Shown here piece by piece: positions 42,591-53,500 of a stretch of 64,000 nt of DNA. The DNA is taken from positions 2,294,001 to 2,358,000 of the forward strand of contig NZ_CP036291.1 in the NCBI RefSeq assembly GCF_007750855.1, in the 5' to 3' direction. A model generated the notes under the pieces. That model was not told where the DNA came from. It saw only the letters and a list, made by a program, of their open reading frames with translations, and searched no databases. Source of the stretch: Pirellulimonas nuda (lineage in GTDB: Bacteria; Planctomycetota; Planctomycetia; Pirellulales; Lacipirellulaceae). The translations under genes were made by a program, and so were the position numbers. How positions within the stretch are numbered: position 1 is the first letter of the stretch; each line of letters opens with the position of its first letter.

Positions 42591-43121
42591 ATGGCGCCGG
42601 ATCAACGGACAGAAGAGTTCCTCGTACTCTACAACCAAGAACAGCGAGCGATTTACGCATACATCCGGGCACTGCTCTTCGCGCGCGACGACGCCGAGGA
42701 CGTGTTCCAAGACACCTGCATCGCGCTGTGGCGTTCGTTCGACCAGTACCAGCCTGGCACCAACTTCGGCGCCTGGGCCCGCGAGATTGCTCGCTATCGG
42801 GTGCTGGCCCACGGCAAGAAGAAGCTAGGTGACCGGCACGTCTTCCAGGAAGAGATCGTGAACAGTTTGGCCGATGAGCTGCAGGCAAACGCGACCGTCT
42901 ACGAGCAGCGGCAACGTGCGCTAGAGGATTGCCTGGGAGAGCTCCGCAAATCAGATCGCGAGCTTCTCTTCCAGCGATACGCCGGGGGCGCCACGACGGT
43001 TGAGCTCGCCAATCGGCTTCAGCGACCACTCAGTACGCTGTACAAATCTCTCCGCCGTATTCGCCACTCGCTGCTGGGGTGCGTGAAGGCGCGGATCGTA
43101 CTGGAGGAGCAAGCAGGATGA
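42591..43121 (+). CDS. ECF sigma factor
   Basis: The 176-residue protein begins MAPDQRTEEFLVLYNQEQ. It has sigma region 2 (IYAYIRALLFARDDAEDVFQDTCIALWRSFDQY, then NFGAWAREIARYRVL) and region 4 (LQRPLSTLYKSLRRIRHSLLGCV), as in the planctomycete/Verrucomicrobium ECF group. Its stop overlaps the start of the FecR/LamG gene (ATGA at 43118), so the two are translationally coupled. It probably directs transcription of the sulfatase operon downstream, which is inference from position. Confidence 0.88.
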   Translation: MAPDQRTEEFLVLYNQEQRAIYAYIRALLFARDDAEDVFQDTCIALWRSFDQYQPGTNFGAWAREIARYRVLAHGKKKLGDRHVFQEEIVNSLADELQANATVYEQRQRALEDCLGELRKSDRELLFQRYAGGATTVELANRLQRPLSTLYKSLRRIRHSLLGCVKARIVLEEQAG

Positions 43122-44857
43122 CGCCAAGCAGCGATAGCAGACGCCCATCGGAAGGTGAATTCGAAGAGCTGCTCGCGCTCATGGCGGACGAGCGGCTTGC
43201 CAGCGACCAGGCCCAGCGCCTTGGCGAGCTCGTCGCCGGGGACGAAGAGATGCGTCGCCGGTACCTGGAAGCGGCCACCCTGGGGGCCGCCTTGGAGTGG
43301 GCGCACGGGGCAGCAACGAGTGCTCCCGCCCAAGTCGATGAGCTTGTCGTTGCCGACCGCTCGGCCGCGGACTTGGTTGTCGGAGGGCTTGCGCCGCCGG
43401 TCGATTCAAGGCCCATGGTGTTCAACCGAGGCGTCTCCCGGTCCGCGGTCGCATTTACGGCGGGCGCCACCGCCGTAGGCATTCTGGTGGCCGCGCTGGG
43501 CGTGCTTCGATCGCCAGGGGCCGACCCCAACTTGGACAGCGGGCCCTCGCCGCTAGTGAATAACGAAACGCCAGAGCGTGCGGTCGTTGCAACGCTTACC
43601 GGGCTGGTCGATTGCAAATGGGCGGACCCGAAGCGGGCCGCAACCTACGGCGAACACCTCTACGCAGGGCGGCAACTGAAAATCGATTCAGGCCTAGCGC
43701 AACTGACATTCGAGAGCGGCGCGCAACTCATCCTGCAAGGGCCTGTGAAGTTCGAGCTTCGCTCGGACATGGAGGCAGACCTCGGTCGAGGCAAGCTAGC
43801 CGCTGTCGTTCCGCAGCAGGCTCACGGCTTCAGTGTTCGGACGCCCACGGCCGAAATCGTCGACCTAGGTACCGAGTTCGGCTTGGAAGTTGATGAAACG
43901 GGAGCGACCGACGTCCATGTGTTTCAGGGCGAGGTGCTGTCATGGCAGGTGAACCTGATGGGCGATGTCGAAGGCGACGCGCTGTCGCTCACCGGCGACG
44001 AGGCGGCGTCCTACTCGCCCACTGGGATCTCTACCCAGAAGCGGGCCGACGCCAGCCGGTTTGTTCGCACCGTGGCGCCTCGGATCTCAGAGAAGAGCCT
44101 GCCCCGGCTCCCCGTGAAACGCAACCTGGTGCTGTGGCTGGCGGCCGACGTGCTCGTGAAGAAGGACTCGCTGGGCCGGGTAGTCGCATGGCAAGACATA
44201 CTTGTCGGCGACAATCAGCTAGAAGACGACGCCATGCAGCACTATGAAGAGGCCCGTCCGATGTGGGAAGCGGATGGTATTGCCGGCAAGCCGGCGTTGC
44301 GTTTTGACGGCGAGCTTAGCTACCTGGTGACTACCCCCTTCTTTTCGACTCCGGACCAAACGGTATTCGTGGTGTTCTCGCGGGGGTCCCGCGAAGAGAA
44401 GCCAGGAAACCGCTGTCCGCTGATTAACTACAACGGCCCGCCGGGCGACATGTCGCGCAGCGCTACCCAGTTCCGCATCCTCCAGATCGGCGACTACCTC
44501 ACCCCCGGCGCCTACTTTGGAATGGTGTACGCCCAGCTCGGGGAACGGTCGACACACTTCGGCACCATTCAGACCCTGAAGCCGGTTGTCGACGACCAAC
44601 CGGCCGTGCTCGCCTACGTGTACGACCCTTCGGGCAATCATGCCCAACTGTGGCTTGACGGCGAAAGCCAAGGCGAAACCACGGCCCACACCGGCATGGA
44701 GTTCGCCTCCCGCAAGATTATCGGCAAGCACCCTAAGGAACCGGGATACTTCCGCGGGCGCATGGCCGAGTTGATCATCTTCAACGACGCTTTGACCACC
44801 GATGAGGTGGAGCAAATCAACCAGTATTTATTGAGCAAGTACTCTTTTTCTCGGTGA
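43118..44857 (+). CDS. FecR-domain membrane protein with LamG C-terminus, partner of the ECF sigma factor
   Basis: The 579-residue protein has an N-terminal cytoplasmic anti-sigma-like helix region ([22 protein letters not shown]). One membrane segment follows ([21 protein letters not shown], about residues 108-130), then a FecR domain ([33 protein letters not shown] and [17 protein letters not shown]). The C-terminal LamG-type sandwich ends [19 protein letters not shown]. This layout suggests glycan sensing on the outside coupled to sigma-factor control inside. It overlaps the sigma gene by four bases. Confidence 0.82.
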   Translation: MTPSSDSRRPSEGEFEELLALMADERLASDQAQRLGELVAGDEEMRRRYLEAATLGAALEWAHGAATSAPAQVDELVVADRSAADLVVGGLAPPVDSRPMVFNRGVSRSAVAFTAGATAVGILVAALGVLRSPGADPNLDSGPSPLVNNETPERAVVATLTGLVDCKWADPKRAATYGEHLYAGRQLKIDSGLAQLTFESGAQLILQGPVKFELRSDMEADLGRGKLAAVVPQQAHGFSVRTPTAEIVDLGTEFGLEVDETGATDVHVFQGEVLSWQVNLMGDVEGDALSLTGDEAASYSPTGISTQKRADASRFVRTVAPRISEKSLPRLPVKRNLVLWLAADVLVKKDSLGRVVAWQDILVGDNQLEDDAMQHYEEARPMWEADGIAGKPALRFDGELSYLVTTPFFSTPDQTVFVVFSRGSREEKPGNRCPLINYNGPPGDMSRSATQFRILQIGDYLTPGAYFGMVYAQLGERSTHFGTIQTLKPVVDDQPAVLAYVYDPSGNHAQLWLDGESQGETTAHTGMEFASRKIIGKHPKEPGYFRGRMAELIIFNDALTTDEVEQINQYLLSKYSFSR

Positions 44858-44927
44858 CCGGCGGGACCCTGCCCTCGGCACGATTTCTTGTCAACGATTC
44901 CGCCAAGCTAGGCGGGGAGGACGCGCT

Positions 44928-45944
44928 GTGATTCATCTCCGAGTTTGTCGTGCGTGCGGACCACGTTCGGCCTTTACGCTGGTCGAACTGCTCGTGGTGA
45001 TCGCCATCATCGGAATCCTAGTGGCTCTGTTGTTGCCGGCCGTGCAGGCGGCCCGCGAAGCGGCTCGCAGAACTACCTGCGGGAACAACCTCCGTCAGCT
45101 CGGTATTGCGCTGCACAACTACCACGACACCAACGGATCGTTCCCCATCGGGGCCCAAGGGGTGACCCCCATCACCGGTAATTACGACGCACAGAGCCCG
45201 GTCCGCGTTCCCTTCTGCATCTACCTCTTCCCGTATCTTGAGGAAGGCAACAAGTTTGACGCGTTCGAGTTCGACTCCAACGCCTACACACAGATCCGCG
45301 GCTCGCTCATCAGCCAGCGGCTCGAGGCGTGGACATGCCCCAGCGACGAGCCCCAGATCGCGTCGGCGTGCGATGGAGGGCTATCGACAGAGGCCAAGGG
45401 CAACTATGGGCTGAACTGGGGCGCCTACACGTACTACTTGCCAAACCCTCACGATAAATCATGGAAACCCATCTGGGGCGACTTGCGGGCCCCGTTCTGG
45501 ATCGAGTTCGGGGCGAAGATGCGCCAGATTACCGACGGGACCAGCAACACGTACGCGATGATGGAGATGCGCCAGGCGCCGGCGGAGCTGGGGAGCGGCT
45601 GCGATCGTCGCGGACGTATCTGGAATGAGGACAGCGTGACCTACCAGATCTCGACGCGAACGCCCCCGAACGCGAACGAGCCTGACACCGGCTGGTGCAT
45701 CGACCGGCCCGAATTGGGGCTTCCGTGCAACCGCACTTCGGTCGGCAATGGCGACAGGCAGAACCAGCACATGGCGTCCCGAAGCTCCCATCCGGGCGGC
45801 GTGCACACCTTGATGTGCGATTCGTCGATTCAGTTCACCACAGACGACATCGAGTTGAACCTTTGGCAAATACGCAGCACGATTGCCGGGGGAGAGATCG
45901 CAGGAGATCCCATCGCCAAGCTCGACTCCGGCCCTCGACGCTAG
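44928..45944 (+). CDS. DUF1559 prepilin-like protein
   Basis: The 338-residue protein starts at GTG 44928 with GGGGAGG just upstream. The type IV pilin-like leader [34 protein letters not shown] is followed by the DUF1559 body ([20 protein letters not shown], then [11 protein letters not shown]). The usual C-terminal end is [16 protein letters not shown] with DDIELNLWQ. The family is hugely expanded in planctomycetes and may form pseudopili or cell-surface fibres. It is often followed by a small lipoprotein, as here. Confidence 0.88.
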   Translation: MIHLRVCRACGPRSAFTLVELLVVIAIIGILVALLLPAVQAAREAARRTTCGNNLRQLGIALHNYHDTNGSFPIGAQGVTPITGNYDAQSPVRVPFCIYLFPYLEEGNKFDAFEFDSNAYTQIRGSLISQRLEAWTCPSDEPQIASACDGGLSTEAKGNYGLNWGAYTYYLPNPHDKSWKPIWGDLRAPFWIEFGAKMRQITDGTSNTYAMMEMRQAPAELGSGCDRRGRIWNEDSVTYQISTRTPPNANEPDTGWCIDRPELGLPCNRTSVGNGDRQNQHMASRSSHPGGVHTLMCDSSIQFTTDDIELNLWQIRSTIAGGEIAGDPIAKLDSGPRR

Positions 45945-45974
45945 GCCGTCGCCCGCCTCGAACGCATTGAACGA

Positions 45975-46430
45975 ATGACGCACCCGCACTCCCCCAATTT
46001 AAACGCCGCCGCTCGCCTCAATCCGCTTCGCTGGACGATCGCCGGCGTGCTGCTTTGTGCCTGCGTAGGTTGCGATGATCGCGCTGGGCCGCGGCCGGTG
46101 ACGGGCGAGGTCACTTGGGGCGGATCGCCCCTTCTTGACGGTTACGTCACCTTCCGCCCGGCTGGCGCCGGGCGCGGCAGCGGGAGCGCGATCAAGGACG
46201 GGCGGTTCAGCATCGCTTCTGCGCGCGGGCTTGACGCGGGCGAGTATCGGGTCGTGATCACTTCGCAAGCGCCGACGGGCAGGCAGATCCCCAATCCAGA
46301 AGTGCCCGGCGAGAAGATTTCCGAAACCAAGCAGGCAATCCCAATCAAATACAACGACCGCACTGAATTGACGGCCCAGGTCGAACCCGGTGGTCAGAAC
46401 CACTTTATTTTTGCCCTCGACAAGCAGTAA
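45975..46430 (+). CDS. Small secreted lipoprotein with transthyretin-like fold
   Basis: The 151-residue product has a signal peptide ending in a lipobox-like LCACVGC, then PVTGEVTWGGSPLLDGYVTFRP, GRFSIASARGLDAGEYRVVI and a hydrophobic end. This is the carboxypeptidase-regulatory/transthyretin-like lipoprotein that usually follows DUF1559 genes in planctomycetes. Its role is unknown. It lies 30 bases after the prepilin gene and 35 before a sulfatase. Confidence 0.75.
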   Translation: MTHPHSPNLNAAARLNPLRWTIAGVLLCACVGCDDRAGPRPVTGEVTWGGSPLLDGYVTFRPAGAGRGSGSAIKDGRFSIASARGLDAGEYRVVITSQAPTGRQIPNPEVPGEKISETKQAIPIKYNDRTELTAQVEPGGQNHFIFALDKQ

Positions 46431-46465
46431 TTTTCTTCCGTTACCTGTCTCGGCCCTGAAGATCC

Positions 46466-47902
46466 ATGCACATCCCCGTTATTGCGTTCTGTCTGCTGGC
46501 GATCACGTTGACCGCCAACGCCAATCCGGGGCAAGCCGCGTCGGCTGACGAGCAGTCGCGGATAAACATCGTCTTCATTCTCGCCGACGACCTCGGCTAC
46601 GGCGACCTGGGCTGCTACGGACAGCGGCACTTCAAAACGCCGAACCTAGACCGCTTGGCCGAGGGGGGCATGATGTTTACGGACCACTACGCCGGAAGCA
46701 CCGTGTGCGCGCCGTCGCGGGCTTGCCTGCTGACGGGACAACACACCGGCCACGTGTTCCAGCGTTTCAATGGTCCGGTGCAGTTTCGCCCTGATCCGCA
46801 GGACACGACCGTGGCCCGGGTGCTGTCCGACGCCGGGTATCACACGGGGATGATCGGCAAAAGCGGCCTGAGCTGCAACAGCCCCGATGGGACCCTGCCC
46901 AACCGCAAAGGCTTCGACTTCTTCTACGGTTACACGAGCCACGAAGAGGCACATCGCTACTACCCAAAGTTCCTCTGGAAGAACGGGCGGCGAGTCGAGT
47001 TCCCAGGAAACTCGGGCCAGCAAGGCGACGTGTACAGCGGCGACGTGTTCCGCGACGCCGCGATGGCGTACCTCGAAGAAAACGCCAACCGACCCTTCTT
47101 CTTGCACCTAGCGCTGCAGCAGCCGCACGCTGACCTGGCGGTGACCGAACGGTGGAAGACCCCTTTTCTCGGCCATTTCGAGGAGATTCCTTTCGAAGGG
47201 GATCACTACCGTGCGGAGCCCAACCCCAAGGCGACCTTCGCCGGCATGGTCACCTACCTCGACCACACCGTCGGACTAGTGATCGAAAAGCTCGAGGAGC
47301 TTGGCATCGCCGATAACACGCTTGTGATCTTCAGCAGCGACAACGGCGCCATGTCCGAAGGGGGATGGAGCAGTGAGTACTTCAACAGCAGCGGCCCGCT
47401 CCGGGGTGGGAAGCGCGACATGTACGAAGGAGGGATCCGCGTCCCTACCATCGCCTACTGGCCGGGGACCATCGCACCCAGCAGCAAGACCAGTCACGTG
47501 TCGGCCTTCTGGGACTTCGCTCCGACCGCCTTCGAGCTGGCGGGGATCGAAGCGTCCTACGAACTCGACGGCATCAGCTACGCACCCACGCTGCTAGGCC
47601 GCGATGCAGAGCAAGCCAAGCACGACCACCTCTACTGGGAGTTCTACGAGAAAGGGGGTAAGCAAGCGGTCCGTTGGGGCAAGTGGAAGGGGGTCCGCCT
47701 GGACGTCAGCCTCGATCGCGACGGGCCCATCGAGCTGTACGACCTATCGACGGATCTGGGCGAAGCAAACGATATCGCCTCGCAGCACCCACAGGTGGTC
47801 GCCCACATCGAACAACTCATGAGGTCCGCTCACGTCGAATCGGAGATCGTCAGCTTTAATCCGCGCGAGTCGAAGCAACGGCAGATCAAACCGGTGAACT
47901 AG
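46466..47902 (+). CDS. Secreted sulfatase (formylglycine type)
   Basis: The 478-residue protein has a signal peptide (MHIPVIAFCLLAITLTANA). Sulfatase motifs are INIVFILADDLGYGDLGCYG, STVCAPSRACLLTGQ (Cys for formylglycine), KSGLSCN, IFSSDNGAMSEGG and RGGKRDMYEGGIRVP. It is expected to cut sulfate esters from a polysaccharide. It sits in the middle of the 42.6-53.5 kb plus-strand run and is followed by a second sulfatase 47 bases later. Confidence 0.92.
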   Translation: MHIPVIAFCLLAITLTANANPGQAASADEQSRINIVFILADDLGYGDLGCYGQRHFKTPNLDRLAEGGMMFTDHYAGSTVCAPSRACLLTGQHTGHVFQRFNGPVQFRPDPQDTTVARVLSDAGYHTGMIGKSGLSCNSPDGTLPNRKGFDFFYGYTSHEEAHRYYPKFLWKNGRRVEFPGNSGQQGDVYSGDVFRDAAMAYLEENANRPFFLHLALQQPHADLAVTERWKTPFLGHFEEIPFEGDHYRAEPNPKATFAGMVTYLDHTVGLVIEKLEELGIADNTLVIFSSDNGAMSEGGWSSEYFNSSGPLRGGKRDMYEGGIRVPTIAYWPGTIAPSSKTSHVSAFWDFAPTAFELAGIEASYELDGISYAPTLLGRDAEQAKHDHLYWEFYEKGGKQAVRWGKWKGVRLDVSLDRDGPIELYDLSTDLGEANDIASQHPQVVAHIEQLMRSAHVESEIVSFNPRESKQRQIKPVN

Positions 47903-47949
47903 CTGAGGCCGCCGCACGCACGGAATCGTAATCCGCGAGAAAAAATGTC

Positions 47950-50490
47950 ATGCGAACTATCCGGTCCCTGGGCTGCGCAACCTGGCTTGCCGCGGCCGTT
48001 GGCGGCCTGTCGCCAGGGTTCGCTCAGAAGCCCAACATTGTCCATATACTTGCGGATGATCTAGGTTACGGCAGCGTCGGATTCAACGGCCCGACCCAGA
48101 TCCAGACGCCGACGCTCGACGCCCTTGCGGCCGCAGGGATGCGATTCAACAACGCGTACGCCGCCTCCGTTTGCGGCCCCAGCCGGGCCATGCTGTACTC
48201 GGGCTTCCACAATGGGCACACGCTTGTCGATCGCAACTCAAACCTAAACGGCGAAGTGTTTCGCGACGATGGACAGACGCTCGGCGACCATTTGATGTCT
48301 GCCGGGTACAGGACCGCGATCTTCGGCAAGTGGGGGTTCGGGGGGACGGGCAGCGCCGGGGAAGGCCTAAAGCCAAACCCGGTGGTTGACGGGCCCGACT
48401 CGCTGCCCACCGCCCAGGGGTTTGAGAGCTTTTATGGCTACCTGGATCACGCGCGGGCCCACTCCTATCGGGTCGACTCGCTTTGGACGACCGAAGAACC
48501 CCGTGACGACGACAACAACGGCGTCCATGAGGTTGGCGAGAAGTATCAGGCCAACCCGGACCACGGGTTGTGGCTCGAAAAGACAGGCAATCACCCGGGC
48601 AACGAGAACGCCAACTACACGGCCGACCTCGTCACGCAGAAGGCGTTGGCCTACATCGCGTCGCGGGCCCAAAGCAGTGAGCCCTTCTACCTGCAGTACG
48701 CTTCGACGATCCCGCACTTCGACATCGACGCAATCCGCAGCTTCCCCGGCTGGTTCGACGCGTACTCCGGCGTCCCGGGGGCCGCCGCGTGGACGGATGA
48801 TCAGAAAGCGTACGCCGCCATGATTACGCGTCTTGATCAAGCCGTGGGACAGATCGTGGATAAGCTCGACGACCCGAACAGCGATGGAGACCATGCCGAT
48901 AGCGTGCTCGCCAACACGCTGATCGTTTTAACTTCCGACAACGGCGCCACGCCCGAAGACAACTCACCCGTGGCGTTCTTCAACGCTTCCGGCGGGAAGC
49001 GGGGGGGCAAGCGGGACTTGTGGGACGGCGGGATCAACGTCCCCACGTTCGCCTACTGGCAGGGCGCCATCGCCCCCGGGCAAGTCTCGGATCGCTACAC
49101 CGACCTCAGCGACTTCATGCCCACGGCGCTCGAACTCGCGGGGGTTCGCGGCCCGGTCGGGATGGATGGCGTCTCGATCGCCCACGAACTAATCGGAGCG
49201 GGACCGAACCGTCAGAGGCCGTTCTTGGTTTTCGAGCAGCACGAACGCGACCACCGATGGGCGATCATCAAGGACGATCACAAGCTCATCAAATACTCGG
49301 ACGGCTCGATGCGGCTTTACGATCTGATAAACGATCCCGGCGAGGCCAACGAGCTGAGCCTCGCCGACGCACGCCACGCAGCGATGGCCGCCGAGTTTCA
49401 AGCGATCGCGATCGCCGAGGGCGTCGAGCAGGGTGATGCGTACACCGTTGAGTTCCGGCAGTGGTCTGGCGGCGACGGCGACGAAGTGGCTTCCCCCGAC
49501 GCGTGGACGGCGCCGGGCACGCCGGGCGAGAACTGGTCGGCGGTGCTGGCGAACCAATCTTCTGGGCCGCACACGGCCTACGTCCGGAGCAACGTTGCAA
49601 CGCTTGGGTTCGAGGTCCGCGGCAACGGCCCCGGCGCCACCCAGGAAGTTCGGGTTGAGAGCGGCGCGATCTTGACGGGTAGGAACGAAGTTCGCGTGAG
49701 CGAACACGGGCTGCTCCATCTCGACGGCGGGACGGTCGCGTCGGTCCGCTGGCTCGATGTGCTTCAACATGGGGAGTTGTCCGGCGCCGGAACCGTGGCC
49801 GCAGACGTGTACAACTTTGGGACAATCGCGCCCGGCGAGGACCCCACGGGCACCGACCTGATTCGGATCGAAGGAGACTACTTCCAGACTTCTACCGGCA
49901 GGCTGCGTGTGGAGGTTGCCGGTCTCACCGGCGGGCAGCAGTTCGAACAGCTCGCCGTGACCGGCGCCGCGACGCTGGCCGGCGCCTTGGACGTCGCTTT
50001 CGCCTCGGGGTTTGAACCCGTCGATGGAGACTTCTTCCCGCTGCTGCTTGCGGGCGAGGTGCTACAGTCATTCGACACGGTGGTGCTGCCTTCGATATCA
50101 GGCGGCGTTGAGCTCTCAGTGCAGTACACCGACCGACTGGTCGTGTTGGTGGCAGGCGATTGGACGCTCATCGACGGCGACGTCAATCTCGACGGGGCGT
50201 TGAATCAAGCGGACGTCGATGCGTTCATCGCGGGATGGCTTCACACGCAAGCGGCGCCCGACGTCAATTCCTATACCAAGGGCGACTTGAATCTGGACGG
50301 CAAGACTAACCGCGAGGACTGGCGGTTGCTCCGCGACGCCTTTCAGACGGCGGGTTTGGGGAGCCCCCGGTTCGGCACATCCCAAGTGCCCGAGCCCGGC
50401 GCGGGCTGGCTGCTCGTGCTGGCTGGTTCGCTCGTCCTGGGCAAGCTCCGTCGCGGCTCGCGCTACCACCTCGCCACGGGCTTGGTCTGA
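47950..50490 (+). CDS. Sulfatase with C-terminal dockerin-like repeats and PEP-CTERM anchor
   Basis: The 846-residue protein has a short signal peptide and a sulfatase domain to about residue 480 (NIVHILADDLGYGSVGF, ASVCGPSRAMLYSG with the formylglycine Cys, IFGKWGFGG, LTSDNGATPED and RGGKRDLWDGGINVP). A beta-repeat spacer follows (RNEVRVSEHGLLHLDGGTV, then GTVAADVYNFGTIAPGEDPTG). Dockerin-like repeats DGDVNLDGALNQADVDAF and KGDLNLDGKTNREDW precede VPEPGAGWLLVLAGSLVLGKLRRGSR. The tail fits exosortase anchoring, so this enzyme should be held at the cell surface. Most sulfatases lack such a tail. Confidence 0.88.
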   Translation: MRTIRSLGCATWLAAAVGGLSPGFAQKPNIVHILADDLGYGSVGFNGPTQIQTPTLDALAAAGMRFNNAYAASVCGPSRAMLYSGFHNGHTLVDRNSNLNGEVFRDDGQTLGDHLMSAGYRTAIFGKWGFGGTGSAGEGLKPNPVVDGPDSLPTAQGFESFYGYLDHARAHSYRVDSLWTTEEPRDDDNNGVHEVGEKYQANPDHGLWLEKTGNHPGNENANYTADLVTQKALAYIASRAQSSEPFYLQYASTIPHFDIDAIRSFPGWFDAYSGVPGAAAWTDDQKAYAAMITRLDQAVGQIVDKLDDPNSDGDHADSVLANTLIVLTSDNGATPEDNSPVAFFNASGGKRGGKRDLWDGGINVPTFAYWQGAIAPGQVSDRYTDLSDFMPTALELAGVRGPVGMDGVSIAHELIGAGPNRQRPFLVFEQHERDHRWAIIKDDHKLIKYSDGSMRLYDLINDPGEANELSLADARHAAMAAEFQAIAIAEGVEQGDAYTVEFRQWSGGDGDEVASPDAWTAPGTPGENWSAVLANQSSGPHTAYVRSNVATLGFEVRGNGPGATQEVRVESGAILTGRNEVRVSEHGLLHLDGGTVASVRWLDVLQHGELSGAGTVAADVYNFGTIAPGEDPTGTDLIRIEGDYFQTSTGRLRVEVAGLTGGQQFEQLAVTGAATLAGALDVAFASGFEPVDGDFFPLLLAGEVLQSFDTVVLPSISGGVELSVQYTDRLVVLVAGDWTLIDGDVNLDGALNQADVDAFIAGWLHTQAAPDVNSYTKGDLNLDGKTNREDWRLLRDAFQTAGLGSPRFGTSQVPEPGAGWLLVLAGSLVLGKLRRGSRYHLATGLV

Positions 50491-50515
50491 CACGCCGCCA
50501 ACCGCGAGTAATCGC

Positions 50516-53500
50516 ATGCGATTCTGCCCCTTGATCCCGTGCTGTCGACTGGCGAGCTGGACGCTGATGGGGATCGCTGCGCAGGTGTCCGGCGCCACGC
50601 TCACATGGTCGGGCGGCGGCGACGGACAAACTTTCAGCCATACGGCGAACTGGCTCGGCACGCCCACCGGCGGCATGATCGATGTCGCGAGTCTGGTGGA
50701 CACGTACGTGGTGAACTCCGCAGCCAACATCGCGAACGTGTTCGCCAACCTTGAGTTCAGGGCTGGCGGACGGCTGGAAATGTCTGCGGGCGACCTCGAT
50801 GTGCTGGCGAATGGCGATTTCGGCCTCGGAAGGGTCGAGTCGCCGCCGAGCTTTGGTTCGATTCTCTTGACGGGGGGGCGCCTTTCGGCCAGATACCTCG
50901 CGGAGATGAACGTTGCGATCGGCGGCGACGCCACGCTTTCGCTAAGCGGCCCAACCAACCCGGTGAACACATCAACCGTCGACCTGCTTGGGTCCGGAGC
51001 AACCGTCCATTTTCTGAACGAAACGCCGGCTGCTTTTGTTAGCGAGCATCTCACGAAGTTCACGGTGCAGGGCGCGGCGGCTGTCCTCGGTCTGAATCTT
51101 CAAGTAGTCGGCGACGGGAACGCCGGCTCGCTGGTCACGCTGCTCATCCCTACGGCAGCAACGGTTCAACTGCTGGTCGATCGCGATACTGGCAATCTAT
51201 CGCTCTCGAACACCACGGGCCAAGCCGTCGAGTTCTTTCAGTACGACATCTTCAGCAGCGCTGGCGGCGTGAGCGAGGCCCTGTGGAACCCGATCTCGGG
51301 AAGGCTCGACTCTCCTGTCAACGGCGGCAACGGCACGGTCGATCCGGACGATGTGTGGCTAAGGTTCACTCCATCAAGTAGCCGCACCGATCTAGCGGAA
51401 GGGACGCTCGGCGCCGCGGTGCTTGCCAGCGGCCAGAGCATCGAACTGGGCGCCGCATGGATCGCCAGCCCCTTTGAGGACCTCGTGGCGACGATGTCGC
51501 TCACCAACGGCGCCGACGTGCCGATCGAAGTGATCTACTCAGGTTCACAGTTGGTCGACGCCATCACGCCCGGCGACCTCAACGCCGATGGCCGGGTCGA
51601 TGCGGACGATTGGCCGAGCTTGCGCGACCAACTGTTCACAAGTGTCGAGGGTCGGTTGTTGGTGGACGCCCATGCCGCCGGCGATATCGACGGAAGCGGC
51701 AAGGTGGACGAGATCGATTTTCTGCTCTTCATGGCGGCCTTCGACGGCGAGAACGGATCCGGATCGTTTGCGGCCATGTCCCGCGCGACGCCGGAGCCTC
51801 GTTCTGGGCGCCTCTGCCTGTTGGCCGTAGCAGTGTGGTGCGTACATCGGTGCGGCTTGCGCCGGAGCGGGGGTTCGCTGACCGATGATCGGGTTCTCGG
51901 CGATTCGCGTGTCCCGTTTGAGAGGTGCCGCGCCTTAAGACTGACGGGACCACAGGCATTCCACAGTGGCTTGGATCGAGTTAACGGCCACGCCCTGGGC
52001 TTCCGCCACACCAAGACGATCGCGGGCTCCCCAACTCCACAAGCCAGTCGCATGCCCCTCCTATCAGACCAAGGTTTGCTGCTTTGTCGTTGCGTGCTCG
52101 TCATGGCGCTCGGCGGCGTCGGCGACCTCTCGGCCGCTCCGGACCTGCCCATCACGTTGGAGCCGGTGCTGAGCGTCCAGCTCGAAGGCGCCGTGCGACA
52201 ACTGCGCGCGGTCCCCGTCGCGTTGGGGCCCGACCGACCACTTGGCTTCCTGACCATCCATTCCGCGGACGCCGAGATCGATCCCTATATCGGCATGTTC
52301 TTCTTCCCACGCAGCACGCTGAAGATGACGCTGTTCACCGAAGAGGGCGAACAACTGTGGCAGCGCGACCTGGGGCCGGGGGTGGTCCCCGGCATCTGGT
52401 TCTGCCCCGTGTTCTCGTTCGACACGGACCGCGACGGGGTGGACGAGGTCTGGTTCGTCGGAAATCAAACGCCGGAGCACCCCCTCGATTACCGCGAGCA
52501 CCGCTTGGTGCGACTCGACGCGCGCACGGGCGAGCGAACCGGCGACTGGCCCTGGCCGTATCGGGCCGAGCCCCCTCAGACCATGAGCCACACCTACCGT
52601 AACTTCATCTTCGGCGGGTTCGTGCGGGACGAGCCGGTGCTGGTGACCGCGCAGGGCACGTACGGACGCATGGCTCTCCAGGGGTGGAATGCGGACATGA
52701 CGCGACGCTGGGGAACGTCGCTCGACCCCGTCCGCGACGGGATGGCGCGCGGCAGCCATGTCTCGCCGGTGGTGGACCTCGATCACGACGGCGTCGATGA
52801 GGTGTTGTGGGGCGAACGCGTGATTGAACTGGACCGCGGCGCCCCGCGGTTCTGCGCCGATCAGGGGCGTTGGGACGGGCACTCCGACATCGTCATGCCG
52901 GTACTGATGCGGGAGCGTAACGAGTGGCTGATATTCACCTGTCGCGAGGAGCAAGTAGAGATGCCGCCGCGGATCGTCATGTTCAACGCAACCGGCGACC
53001 GACGCTGGGCTGCGCTCGAGCACGGCCACATCGACACGGGTTGGGCCGCCCACCTGGGGCCCCACGGGGGCGCGGCGGTGCTCGGCGTGCGGGTCGGCAA
53101 CAAGGTCCGCGACGCCCAGGGTGAACGTCGGCTGGAGACCGAGTCGTTCGTGTTCGACGCCGATCACGGGCAGCCCCTCCACCTCGGCTTCGACCCCTAC
53201 ACCACTATCCCGGTCGACCTTAACGGCGATGGCGGTCACGAGCTGGTAAAGGGCTACTTCGAAGGGGACGGAGAGGTGCTGGACCACCGGGGCAGGTCCC
53301 TCGGCAACGTGGGGGGGCTGGTCGCAATGTGCTCCAAGTTCATGAATCGCCCGGGGGAACAGATCCTCTCCTACCGGCGCGACGGGAAGGTCACCCTCTG
53401 GGCCGACGCCAACGCGATTGATAGCGAAGCCGCGCTCAAGCGTTACGCCCTTCGTTGCTACTACACCAACCAACGGATGACGGCGTGTGGCTATAACCTG

